From Luscinia megarhynchos (Eukaryota; Chordata; Aves; Passeriformes; Turdidae), in assembly GCA_034336665.1 (NCBI GenBank), contig CM067591.1:744001-808000 (forward strand): a stretch of DNA of 64,000 nucleotides, written 5' to 3'. The notes below the pieces were generated by a model, which saw only the letters and a list, made by a program, of their open reading frames with translations, was not told the DNA's origin and searched no databases. This document shows positions 36,227 to 46,894 of the stretch, one piece after another; positions within the stretch are counted from its first letter, which is position 1, and the number at the start of each line of letters is the position of its first letter. Made by a program: the position numbers and the translations under genes.

Positions 36227-37733
36227 ATGAACGTCTTCGACCGCAGCATCAACTTTGATGCCCTCTTCAAGTTCTCCCACATGTGAGTGACACACAGGCA
36301 GGGCAGGGGGTTCGGGGGGCTGTGCCGGCCCTCCCTGCCCCCCTCACCACCCCCTCCTCACCCACAGCTCGGCCTCCACCCAGGAGCACCTGAAGAGGGT
36401 CTATGGCAGCTTTGCCCTCTGCATGTTCGTGGCAGCTGCGGGCGCCTACGTCAACGTGGTGACCCACCTTTTCCAGGTGAGGAAAGGGCCACGGGTGGCA
36501 CCCCCAGCCCTGCACCCCCCAGGTGAGGCAATGCCCAACCTTCATCTGTCTCTCCCTCTCCCAGTTTGGGCTCCTGACTGGCCTGGGTGCACTGGGGCTG
36601 ATGGTTTGGCTCACGGCCACCCCACACAGCCGTGAGACCGAGCAGAAGCGGCTGGGGATGCTGGTTGGCTTCGCCTTCCTCACAGGTAGGTGGGCACTGG
36701 GACTACCCCACATCCCACAGGACCCCAAATCCTGCAGAGGGGCCGGATGAAGCCCCCCAGAATGGCTCTGGTGACACCCAGTTCTGTCCTTGCAGGCATC
36801 AATCTGGGACCCCTCCTGCAAATGTGCATCTCCATCAACCCCAGGTAGGAGACAACCACACAGACCCTGTACCCCACCTCCAGCTGCCACGCAGATCCTG
36901 TTCCCCCCACTGATGCCCCCCAGCTGGCCCCAAAACCCTCTGACTCTCTTTGCCCCCAGCATCATCCCCACTGCCTTCCTGGGCACTGCCACCATCTTCG
37001 CCTGCTTCTCCCTGAGCGCCCTGTACGCCCGGCGCCGCAGCTACCTCTACCTAGGAGGTGAGAGGGGCTTTGGGGAGGACACTGGGGGGACTGGGGACTC
37101 CTGTGGCGGGTCAGGGGCTCCCCAGACCTGGCCCTGACTCCCTGCCCTCGCCCTGCAGGTTTCCTGCTCTCCGGCCTCACCCTGATTCTTCTCTCCTCCC
37201 TGATTAACGCCTTTGTGAGATCCACCTGGCTCTTCACGGTCAGTCCACTTCCACCCGCCCTCCCACCTGCTGAGGATGGACAGACAGACAGGTGACACCA
37301 GCAGGGGACTGTCCCCACCTCATGCTCCTCTTTCCCCTCTGCAGGCCAACCTGTACGTGGCGCTGATGATCATGTGTGGCTTCGTGCTCTTCGACACGCA
37401 GCTCATCATTGAGAAGGCGGAGAGCGGGGACAAGGATTACATCTGGTGAGTGCTGGGGACACGGGGGAGGGGTGACACAGGGGGAGGGTGGCCCCCTCTG
37501 AGCATCCATCCCTCCCTCCCTCCCCCAGGCACTGCGTTGATCTCTTCCTCGACTTTGTCAACATCTTCCGGGAGCTCCTGATGATCCTGGGCATGTCCGA
37601 GGTGGGTGAGGGTCCCTGGGCAGGGCAGGGCAGGGGGACAGAGCTGCCCCGTGGCACGGGGGACAGAGGGACAGAGCCCATAGTGACCGTGGCCACTTTG
37701 CTCTTGCAGAACAAGAAGAAGGAGAAGAAGTGA
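36227..37733 (+). CDS. TMBIM6: Bax inhibitor 1 (transmembrane BAX inhibitor motif-containing 6)
   Basis: ER membrane protein that suppresses ER-stress apoptosis and acts as a pH-sensitive calcium leak. Nine coding exons: 36227-36282, 36368-36476, 36565-36685, 36796-36844, 36960-37057, 37159-37238, 37345-37445, 37529-37601, 37710-37733; 711 nt, 236 residues (human 237). It starts [18 protein letters not shown]. Six to seven hydrophobic helices follow. The family signature [16 protein letters not shown] is in the seventh coding exon, and the conserved acidic residues of the pore-side helices are kept (DTQ, DLFLDF). The C-terminus is the basic NKKKEKK. The start is at the first ATG of the exon that opens at 36181. 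Introns are very short (74-115 bp). Confidence 0.98.
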
Positions 37734-37796
37734 AGCGGCTCTGGGCCGAGGCGGAGCCACCCCTGTGTCCCCATGTCCCCTCCCTCCCTCTCTGTC

Positions 37797-37802
37797 ATTA
37801 AA
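37797..37802 (+). promoter_or_regulatory. TMBIM6: TMBIM6 proximal poly(A) signal ATTAAA
   Basis: ATTAAA 64 bp after the stop, which would give a very short 3' UTR. A canonical signal follows further on, so alternative polyadenylation is likely. Confidence 0.5.
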
Positions 37803-38217
37803 GGGGCTGCGCTTTGCTGCCGAGGAAGCAGCCAGAAGCTTTCGCACCTCGTGGGTTTTTCTCTCGTTCAGCTTACTGATTAAAACCAGCCAATTTGTGG
37901 ATCCTGCTGGAGTTTGGCTCCCCCTGGTTTCCCCCGGCCTGTGGCCCCTGGAGTGGTCACCCACGTGTCCTCTTTCCTTGGAGGTTTGTCCCCAGCCCCA
38001 CCTGGGGTGTTGCCCTTCCCCGGGAGGCCCCAAAACCAAAAGCAGCCCCCGGGGGATTGTTGGTGGGACCCCTCCCCTCAGCCAAATTCATTGGTGGAGC
38101 CTCCCCTCCAGCACCAGTGCCAAGAAACGAAAGTGTGCTGGGAGGGGGCCGTGGGGACATGGCATTCCCAGCGCTCCCAGCCCCGCCATCTCCGCTCTTT
38201 GTACACCGGGATGATTC

Positions 38218-38223
38218 AATAAA
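38218..38223 (+). promoter_or_regulatory. TMBIM6: TMBIM6 distal poly(A) signal AATAAA
   Basis: Canonical AATAAA about 485 bp after the TMBIM6 stop. The NCKAP5L poly(A) signal on the other strand lies only 134 bp further right, so the two genes converge tail to tail. Confidence 0.7.
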
Positions 38224-38356
38224 TTGCTCAGACTCCAAACTCTCGTCCCCCTTTTTCCATCCCCTGTGTCCGTCCGTCCTCCTCACCCTCCCTGGGGCGC
38301 GGGGACACAGCGAGTGCACCAGCACGTATATAAATAACCCAGGCTGGGGGGGCGGC

Positions 38357-38362
38357 TTTATT
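38357..38362 (-). promoter_or_regulatory. NCKAP5L: NCKAP5L poly(A) signal
   Basis: TTTATT on the plus strand is AATAAA on the minus strand, 172 bp after the NCKAP5L stop codon. Confidence 0.75.
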
Positions 38363-38533
38363 GAGTTAAAAACCCATCGGCAGGGGGGCTGTACAGGGCC
38401 ATAGCACCATCGGAGAGAGCCGGGAGAGGGAGCGACAGCACACAGGACACTCCCAATCCAGGCAGCACCCTCAGAGCAGGAGCGGGGAGCAGCGGGGAGG
38501 GGGTGGAAGACGCGGGAGCGGCGCCGGGGCGGC

Positions 38534-41500
38534 TCAGCCCTGGCTGCCGCAGGAGGAGAGGCTGTCGTAGAGCGAGTCGCTGAGGGACTCGGAGTGCTCC
38601 AGCCCGGCGGGGCCGTGCCCCCCGTCCCGGGAACGAGCCTCCGTGCTGCCCTCGTCCCCCACGTCCGAGGCGCTGGGGGTCCGGCTGCTGCTCGTGCTCA
38701 GGGCAGGGGGCAGAGGTGGGGGCGCTTCTGGGGATGCCCCCCGATGCCCTGCTGGGCTGCACACGGGGGCCTGGGGAGGGACAGCGTGGGCAGGGGGGGT
38801 TGCCTGTGCTGATGACACCCATATCTGTCACTCCCCCCCGTGGCAGGGAGCCTCTGTGCCCCCCACCCACCAAAACATTAGAGGGTCACCTTGAATCCCC
38901 CCCAGCGCACATGAGGATGTGGCAAATGATGACAGAACTCTGGTGAGTTCTCTCCCCATGGCTTCTCCATCCCCACGGCACGGGCAGGAGAGTCTGGGGT
39001 CCCTCAGCCAGGGTTTTGGGGTCCTGCTCCAGAGTTTCAGTGTCCTTACTCTGGAGTTTTGGGGACCCCACACCAATGCTTTGGGGTAGTCCAGGATTTG
39101 GGGGGTCCCATAACCCGTCCTTACCTGCACAGGCCGATGCAGCCCCTCCAGCCCCCCGGGGGGGCACACGAAGGGGTCAGCAGCACCGCAGGCTTTGGCG
39201 TTGGGGAAGGTCCAGTTCTTGCTCTGCTGGACACGCCGCGGCTTCCTGGCGTCATCCCCGGTGTCTGTGCGAACAACGAGGGGCGGCGCTGACCTGCAGG
39301 GCGCCCACGCCCCCATCTCCCCACCGTGGGGCCGACACCCCGTCGCATTTTAAAGAGGGTGACACGGAGGGGGGACACCCACCTTGGGGGGCAGCGCGGT
39401 GGCCGTGCGAGCTGGGGGGCGCCGGGAGGCGGCAGCTCGGAGCGCTGCGGTGTTTTCCAGGCACCAGCAGCTCCTCGGCGCTGGGCACCTCCCGCTCCAG
39501 CGTGCGGGCCTTGCGCGGCACTTTGGTGACAGCGGCCGGCACGGCCCCGGGCAGCGGCTCGGGGCGGCCCCGCGGTTTGGGGGTGCTCTTGGCGGGGACA
39601 CCCCCATAGTCGGGGGGAGGGAAGGTCCCGATCCCGCTGTCCAGTGTCCGCGTCAGAGACCCGCAGGCTGCGGCACGAGGGGAAGGGTCAGTCCCTCCTG
39701 GTGCCCCCTCTCCGCCCTAACCTCCCCATCACCTCCTCACCAGCGAAATGCTGCCCTGTCCCCGACTCGGACAAGCTCTCGTCGGACGGCAGCTCGTCCC
39801 GGAGCCCCACGTCGGGCACCTGCGGAGATGAAAGGCTGAATGGCTGCGGGGTCCCTCTGCAGCGAGGGCCTGGGGGCTGCAGGGGGGTCCTCACCTTGTC
39901 CGAGGGCTCCCGCAGGTGTCCCACGATCCCGTTGCGGGGCGGGCGGCAGAGCCGCGGTTCTTTGGCGTCGGGGGGGACCCTCCGGAGGTCACAAAGCTCC
40001 CGCTTGTGCTCCAGGCGGGTGTCGTAGGGGACGTCCTTCCCGTCCACCCTGGGGGGAGGCAGCGATCAGGGGGACACCCCACCCTCACCCCTACCCCGAG
40101 GGGACCCAGGTGGGAGCTGACCTGTCCAGCAGCTGCTGCATGAAGGTCTCGGCCGTCACCTCCTGGTACATGACGGGCAGGGGGCCGGGGCCTCGCGGGG
40201 GCCCACGGGGACGCCCCTTCTCCAGCGCCAGTCCCTGCAGGAACGCGTGCTCCTCCCGCAGCGCCTTCCGCAGATCCTCCGCCTTCTCCATCAGCTTCGA
40301 GATGTTGAGACTCTCGGCCTCCAGCTTGCGGGCGGCCAACTTGACCTCTCGGCGAAGGGGCGCGGGGGTCCCAGCCCACTCTCGCCCGCGCCCGCCGTCC
40401 CCGCGCCGGCTCAGCGCCGGCAATTTGCTGCGCCGCAGCCCGAACCAGCTCGCCAGCCCCGCCGCCTTGCCCTTGGCCTCGGCGCCCGGCGCCCGCTCCT
40501 GCCCCTGCAGCCGCAGCACGTTCTCCTCGATGCCTTTCATCACCTTCTCCTCGATGGCCGAGTGCCCCGCGGCGCCCGGCGCCGGCCCCGCGGGCTCGGG
40601 CTCTGCGGGGGTTTTGTGGGGACCCCCGCCCGCCTTGGCGCCCGCCGGCTCCTCGCCCCGCGGCGCCCCGGCTTTGCCCGCCTTGGTGGGCAGCTTGGTG
40701 GGGCTGCCGTGAGGGCTGCGGGAGGTTTTGGCAGGGGGCGTGGGGGGATTCCGCGAGGGGGTGCGGCCGGTGCCGGGGCGCCCCTTGCCCCCCGCTTTGC
40801 CGGGGTCGCCCATGGAGCCGGAGGAGTAGCAGCGGGCCAGGGGCTCGGCGCCGTGCGCTGGCTCGGGGTGCTTCAGGCTGCCCCCCAAGTTCCCCCGGGG
40901 CGGAGGGCGCAGCTCGGCCCCATGGCCCCGCTCGGGCCGCCCCGGGCCCGGCGGCTCGCGGCCCTCAGCCCCCCGCAGCTTGCCCAGGGCGGCCAGGCGC
41001 TCCTTGAAGGGCAGGTAGCCCGGCTCGGGGGGCTTCTTGCCAGGCCGGCGGCCGGGGGCCGAGCCCCCCGCGGCACGGCGAGAGCTGGGGGGGGAAGCGG
41101 CCGCTCGCTCGCCGCCGGCCGCGGGTCCCGGGGCGCAGGGGGCTGCTCGACCGCCTCGAAGGGGCGGGGGTGGGGGAAGGCGGGGGGCTCGGTGGAGCCG
41201 GGATCTGGGGGCGCGTCGGGGGATGCGCGGCGGCTGAGCGCCGGCGACGCCTCGGGGTGGGCGCCGCGACACGGGATCTTGGAGGGGTGGGCGAGCTGGG
41301 GGCTGAGGCGCAGCCCCCCGGGGGAGAGCGGCAGTTTGAGCACCTTGCTGGGGGAGGGCAGGGCGTTGGGGACCCCCCCAGGTGAGAGCGGGGTGAAGCC
41401 CCCCTCGGGGCTCTCCTCGCCCGCCGTGTAGAGTCCCAGGAAGGCGGGGTGCTCCCCGCGCCGCTGCCGGGGGGGCCCCCCGGGGGCTTCGCCGTTGCGC

Positions 41501-43219
41501 CGGCAGCAGCCCCCGCCCTCACCTCGCAGCAGCCGCTCGGCCAAGGCGCTGAGCAGAGCCCCCCGCGGCGGGCCCCCCTCCTCTGGCGAGGAGCAGGGGC
41601 TGCCCTCGGTGCCCCGCCAGCCCCCCGCAGCCCCCGGCCCCCGCAGTGGGCAAGGGGGCCAAGCCAGGGCGGCGCAGGGCTCGGGGGAGCCGGGGGAGGC
41701 CGGGGCGGGCCCCAGCAGCGGGTCTGTCTCCTCCAGCTTGCGCAGCACCTCCAGGATTTGGGCTTTCTTCTTGAAGAAGGGGGACAGGGCATCCAGGGGT
41801 GGGGCGCCAGGGCTGAGGCCAGGGCTGCCCGATGGCACTGGTGGCAGCACCTGTGGGGACAAGGGCACTGTCACCATGTGAGCGCCTGGCACTGAGCCCC
41901 CTGGTACCAGAGGGGGACACGCTGGAAACACAGAGAAGGACACAACAGGCTTTGGGATGGGGACAGGATGGGGACAGGGACATCTGAGGCTTTTGGAGCC
42001 AGAGACATCACAGATGGAGGGGCTCGGGGAGCTGGACACCATGGACTTGGAGAGATGACACCATAGAGACCACAGGGACAGGGACCCTGTTGAAGTATGA
42101 AGCCATAGGCACATGGATGAGGACACCACAGATCCAGGCAGGGGATAAGGAGAGGACACTATGGGCTGGGAAACCACGTGTCACAGGCCTGGTGGCACCA
42201 CACACTGGGAAAAGACAATGGAGAAGGGGATGACACAGCCCAGAGAGGGGACACTGGGACAGGAAGGGTTGGGAGCAGCAGTACCCACCTCGGGCAGGGA
42301 CAGACAGAGGCCAGGGAGCAGCGGGGGGGGCTGCTGGTCAGCAGAGCCTGGCTGGGGGGTGACTGGGACATCTGGGGGTACTGGCACCGGGTGCAGTGGC
42401 AGCTGGAGAGGAGAGATGCTGGGTTAAGCTTTGGGGGGACCCTGCCCCATGCCAGCCCCCAGCCCCGATGCACACCTGGGGGAGGGACCCCGTGGAGAGC
42501 TGCAGCTTCTGCTGGAACAGGTCGCTCAGCACCTGGTTCTGCCTCTCCAGCTCGAAGACACGTTTCTTCAGCTTGATGCACTCCTCACGCAGGTCCTGGC
42601 AGGGGTGTGGGGGGTCAGGTAGGACCACAGAGCCCCTCAGCATTGTCCCAGCTCCCTGACACCCTCCCGCCCTCCTGACACTCACCTTCTGGTTGAGCAG
42701 TGCCTGCACCACATGGTTGGCAACCTGGAGAGGAGAGGGGAGGCCTGAGGTGGGGCACAGGGCACCCACAGCCTCGTGGCCCAGCACACACGTGTGCACA
42801 CATGTACTCTGTGTGGGGCTGCTCTCCAGTACCTCGTCCAGGCAGCGTTCATACGTCTCCCTCTGGTTCTCATTGGCCTGGGCCAGGGCTGAGTTCTCTG
42901 CCTGGAACAGAGCAGGGACAGCTCAGGGGACACATCCCCGAGGCACCAAGCAGACCCTCTGTCTCCTGGTGGGACTCAGGGCCACACACGGCAGGATGGG
43001 GCTGCCCCAGGAGCAGCGGCACACGAGGCACAGAAAGCTGGGAGTGCAACCCATCACTGTGGGCTCCACGGCACCAGCCACGGCTGCCCAGTGCCCCTGT
43101 GCCCCGGTCCCACGTACCTCCAGCTCCCGCAGGCGCTGCAGCAGCTCGTGGCTGGTGCCCGTCTCGCCCAGCACTGCCGGGCTCCCGGCTCCCGGCGCCT
43201 CGGCCACGCTCTCCGACAT
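38534..43219 (-). CDS. NCKAP5L: NCK-associated protein 5-like (Cep169), one frameshift in this sequence
   Basis: Microtubule plus-end and centrosome protein. Eleven coding exons: 43118-43219, 42833-42901, 42686-42724, 42476-42595, 42289-42402, 40122-41850, 39895-40048, 39741-39819, 39383-39667, 39125-39264, 38534-38770. N-terminal exons encode a coiled coil (LLQRLRELEAENSALAQANE, then NHVVQALLNQKDLREECIKL). The large exon holds the disordered middle, the EEKVMKGIEENVLRLQGQER block, ASWFGLRRSKLPAL and the helical LEAESLNISKLMEKAEDLRKAL. Later exons contain SLTRTLDSGIGTFPPPD and end SESLSDSLYDSLSSCGSQG, as in human. The reading frame changes inside the large exon at an 8-G run (plus 41087-41094): one base is missing there. 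With it the CDS would be 3,069 nt (1,022 residues; human about 1,330), and upstream and downstream frames are both recognisable. The start ATG follows a CCCCCGCAG acceptor. Confidence 0.93.
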
Positions 43220-43296
43220 CACTGCTGCGGGGGACACGCATCACCGCGGGCGCCCTGCCGGCCCGAGGCACCCCCCGGCCCTGCACAGCCCGGCCC

Positions 43297-44010
43297 TCTC
43301 TTACCTGGCCTCGGATGTGCCCAGCCCCGTCCCTGTGCGGTGTCACCTGCCACGGAGAGCTGCGCTGAGGAGGGGGATGGAGCCCCCAAAGACCCCGAGG
43401 GCCGAGTCCTGACCCCACCAAGAGCCGCAGGGACCCCGCCTGCTGCCCACCTCCTTCCCGCTGCTACAGGGGAAGCTGATCGGCCCCGGGATGCACAGCA
43501 CGCCCGGGACCGGGACCAGGACCAGCCCTGGGGCTCCGGGATGGGCAGCACCACTGGGACTGGAACCGGCATCAGCCCCGCGGCACCGGTGTGCCCCAAG
43601 GACCGGGACCGTCACCGCCACAGGGTCACGAGGATGCGCAGGACCACTGGGACCGGAACCGGCACTAGCCCCGGGGCACCGGGCTGTGCAGCGCCTCCGG
43701 GTACCGGGCTGGGCAGCACCGCCGGGGCTGACCCCGGCCCCGGGACACCGGGGGGCGCAGCCCCGGAGCACGGGACCCTCAGCGCTCAGACGGGCCCCCC
43801 CAGTGCCGCACACCCCCCGCTCCACCCCGGGCTCCCCCCGCCGCCGGTGCCACTGCGTCCCTGCGCTGAGCCCCGGCCCCGGCCCGTACTCACGCCCGGG
43901 GCTCCCGGTGGCGCCGCCGGTGTCGGCTCAGAGCGGCCCTGGGGCCGGTCCCGGCGGCGGCGGCGCTTCCATCCCGGCCCGGCCCGGCCGCGCTATTGTT
44001 GGGAGGCGGC
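43297..44010 (-). other. NCKAP5L: NCKAP5L 5' non-coding exons and internal promoter (candidate)
   Basis: On the minus strand, possible donors lie at about 43304 (GGCCAG/GTAAGAG) and about 43893 (GGGC/GTGAGTAC), each preceded by GC-rich sequence, so one or two non-coding 5' exons probably lie here. The CpG-dense part at 43890-44010 could be a promoter. No transcript evidence is available from the sequence alone. Confidence 0.35.
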
Positions 44011-46190
44011 GGCGGCGGCTCCGCCTTCCCTCCGCGGCCGGGGAGGAGCCGGGATGGAGCCACCGCCTCCCCCGGTGCGCGGCTCCGCCAGCGGCAGCCC
44101 CGGGGAACCGGGAGCGGCGGCACCGGCGCACCGGGAATCAATCACCCCGGGAATCACCCCGGGATAGGAAGCACCGGGGATCCCCCCGCCCGCGGCACCG
44201 GGCAGCGCCGGAGGGACAGGGCAGAGCACACCGGGATCCCCGCCGGGCATCCCGCACCCTCCGCAGGGACTGCCCGGAGCCCGGGGACCCCTCGGGGAGC
44301 CCCCCGGGGCTGCAGACCCCGAGCCCGGCCGTGACCCCCGGCCGTGACCCCCACCCCCCGCCCCTCGAGGGTGAGGTTTGGGGTTTTGGGGTTCACACGG
44401 GGCCACGCGTCCCCGGTTCACCCGGACCCCACGGCGGGGAGAGGAGGGGGCTCGGCAGAACGAGGGAGAGCGGAGGGGACGAGAGGAGGGTCTGGGGGTG
44501 ATGCGGGGGACAAGAAGAGGGTCTGGGGGTGCTGGAGGGACAAGGGGAAGGTCCAGGGCGCACGGGCAGACCTCGTACATGCTGTCCCGGTCCCCTGCAG
44601 CCCGTGGGGCGAACCCACGCGGGTCCCTGTGGTCCCCATTGTCCCTGAGGTGCCCGTGGGCCCCTCGCCTGCCCCCCGCGCAGGAAGCGGCCCCGGGGCC
44701 GGCGGCTCCGGCTGCGTCACGGGGGGAAGTGAGGCTCTGTCTGGAGGGGAAGAGCAGCCCGCGGCCCCCCCAAGCCCCCGGCGGGGACAGCCGGGGGGGC
44801 CCCGACAGATGGACAGCGAGGCCATCCCCTCCCCCAGCGTGGGGCCCCGCGGGGGCAGCGAGAGGGTCCCTGTGGGGAGGGGGACACGGCTCCGACACAG
44901 CCAGGGCCACCCAGAGCCCGTGTCCCCTCCCCAGCACCCCCCGGTCACTTGGTCCCCGCTGCTGTGGGGACACGGCGTGGGGACACGGCACGTGCCCAAA
45001 CCGCAGCCCAGGACGTGCCAGCGTGGCTGTGACGGGCTGGCCCTGGCCTGCCCCACACCAGGGTCCCCATGCCGAGCCCAGGAACAGGGGATGGCAGCCA
45101 CCAGTGTCCCCAGCCCTGCTGAGCTGCTCTGGGCAGCCAGGACACACTGGGGACAGTCCAGGGACATGGGGTGACAGCCCCGTGTGTCCCCAGCCCTGCT
45201 GAGCCATTCTGGGGGCAGCCAGGACACACTGGGGACAGTCCAGGGACAGCCAGGATGCAGCAGGGACAGCAAGGACACCCTGGGGACAGCCGGGACACAC
45301 CGGGGACAAGTGGGATGTGCTAGAGAAACAGCCTCGGGGTGCAGGGACACATCGAGGACAGCTGGGACTTGCCAGGGACACGCAGGGACAGCCAGGGATG
45401 CGGTGGGGACACTGGGAGCAGTCAGGATGTGGTGGGGACAACAGAGACACACACAGGGGACAGCTGGGGTGTACTGGGGACACTGGGGACCGGCGGGTGG
45501 GAGGAAAGGCAGTGAGAGACACCCCAGGGACACCCAGGATGCAGTGGGGACACTGAGGACACCGCAGGGACACTCAGGACGTGCCAGGAACAGTCAGGAT
45601 GCAGCAGGGACACCAGGAACACCCCAGGGAGAGTCAGGATGCACTGGGACACCCCAGGGACAGCCGGGGTGCAGTGGGGACACCCCAAGGATAGTCGGAA
45701 TGCACCGGGGACACCCCAGGGGCAGCCGGGGTGCAAGAGGGACACTGGGGACACCCCAGGGACAGCCGGGGTGCAGGAGGGACACTGGGGACACTGGGGA
45801 CAGGCAGGATGCACTGGGGACACCCCAGGGACAGCCGGGGACACTGGGGACACCGGGGACACCCCAAGGATAGTCGGAATGCACCGGGGACAGCCCAGGG
45901 ACAGCCGGGGACACTGGGGACAGCCCAGGGACAGGCAGGATGCAGTGGGGACACCTCAGAGACAGGCGGGATGCTCCGGGGACAGCGGTGACACCCCAGG
46001 ATGCACCGGGGAGAGCCGAGGACACAACGGGGACGCACCGGGGGGCACCGGGGACATGCGGAACGCCACCGACCGGGCCGCCCCCGCCGTTCCCCCGGGC
46101 TCAACCCGCCACCCTCCCCCGGCACCATCCGGTGCCGCCCCCCATCACCTCCCGACCCCCCGGTCCCCCCGCCTGCCCCTGGCCCAGGAG
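44011..46190. other. NCKAP5L upstream intron with minisatellite
   Basis: No exon recognised. The left half is GC-rich unique sequence; 45120-46010 is a minisatellite listed separately. If the exon at 46204-46285 is used, this is the first intron of NCKAP5L. Confidence 0.45.
45120..46010. repeat. GGGGACACCCCAGGGACAGC minisatellite
   Basis: About 0.9 kb of units of 25-36 bp of the form GGGGACACCCCAGGGACAGC followed by CGGGGTGCAGT or CAGGATGCAGC. Units are variable in length. Open frames on both strands (229, 244, 371 and 526 codons) follow from the low-stop composition. Confidence 0.85.
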
Positions 46191-46203
46191 CGGCCGGACT
46201 CAC

Positions 46204-46285
46204 CGGGGGCTGTGGCGGGGCCGGGGCGGCATGGCCGGGGCTGGCACCGGGACCGGGGCGGGACCGGCGGCGGCGGTGACGTCAT
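46204..46285 (-). promoter_or_regulatory. NCKAP5L: Candidate NCKAP5L distal first exon and CRE promoter
   Basis: On the minus strand a CpG-rich segment begins with a perfect CRE (TGACGTCA, 46277-46284) and ends at a strong donor (CCCCCG followed by GTGAGTCC, border at 46204/46203). This is the arrangement of a TATA-less first exon. The next gene downstream on that strand is NCKAP5L, with its first coding exon at 43219. The KANSL2 poly(A) signal is only about 290 bp upstream of it. Confidence 0.4.
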
Positions 46286-46576
46286 GGCTCCACCGGGCCG
46301 GCCCCGCCCTGCGCCCCCCGCCGCCGCCAATCCGCGCCCCGGGCACCCCCCGCCGAACCCCCCCTTCCCGTGATCCCCGGTGCCGCCCGGCACCGAGCCG
46401 GTACCGCCGCCCCTCCCGCGGTACCGAGCACCCCATCGCGGCTGGCCCGGGATGGGACCGGCCCGACCCGGAGCCCCCCCCCGAAATAAAGGGTGACCCC
46501 AAAGGGGATCCCCAGCAGCACGGTCCCCTCTCCCCGGAGACACGACACGGGGACACCGAGCACCCATCTCCATCGC

Positions 46577-46582
46577 TTTATT
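46577..46582 (-). promoter_or_regulatory. KANSL2: KANSL2 poly(A) signal
   Basis: TTTATT on the plus strand reads AATAAA on the minus strand, about 315 bp after the KANSL2 stop codon at 46895-46897. Confidence 0.7.
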
Positions 46583-46894
46583 GTGGGGGACCCCGCGGGA
46601 TGGAACCTCTGTCCCCCCAAAACACGGCAGGGCCACATCATCCCCCCAGGGCACATCAGGGCGCGGTGAAGGATTCCACAACTCCAGCGATTCCCCTCCC
46701 CAGCCTCCCGTGGCTCCCTCCCCATAGAGGACACGAAGATCTGGAGATCCCATCTGGGGTTTCAGGGTGCAGGAATCAGTGGAGGAGCCAGAGCTGCAGC
46801 TCATCGTGGCACCGGAGCAGGATTCCAGCACACGAGTGGCCCCAGATCCCAGGCTGGGGGTCCCCTGGGCGTGGGGACCCCGGTGCCGCCGGGC

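Noticed and set aside
41087..41160. Micro-intron explaining the NCKAP5L frame change
   Set aside because: A C-rich acceptor-like CCCCCCCCAG exists on the minus strand, but the only nearby GT would give an intron of about 60 bp without a clear branch point; a missing base in the homopolymer is simpler.
43993..45573. 526-codon and 371-codon minus-strand ORFs upstream of NCKAP5L
   Set aside because: Cover the GGGGACACCCC minisatellite and GC-rich flank; residues reflect the repeat and frames overlap on both strands.
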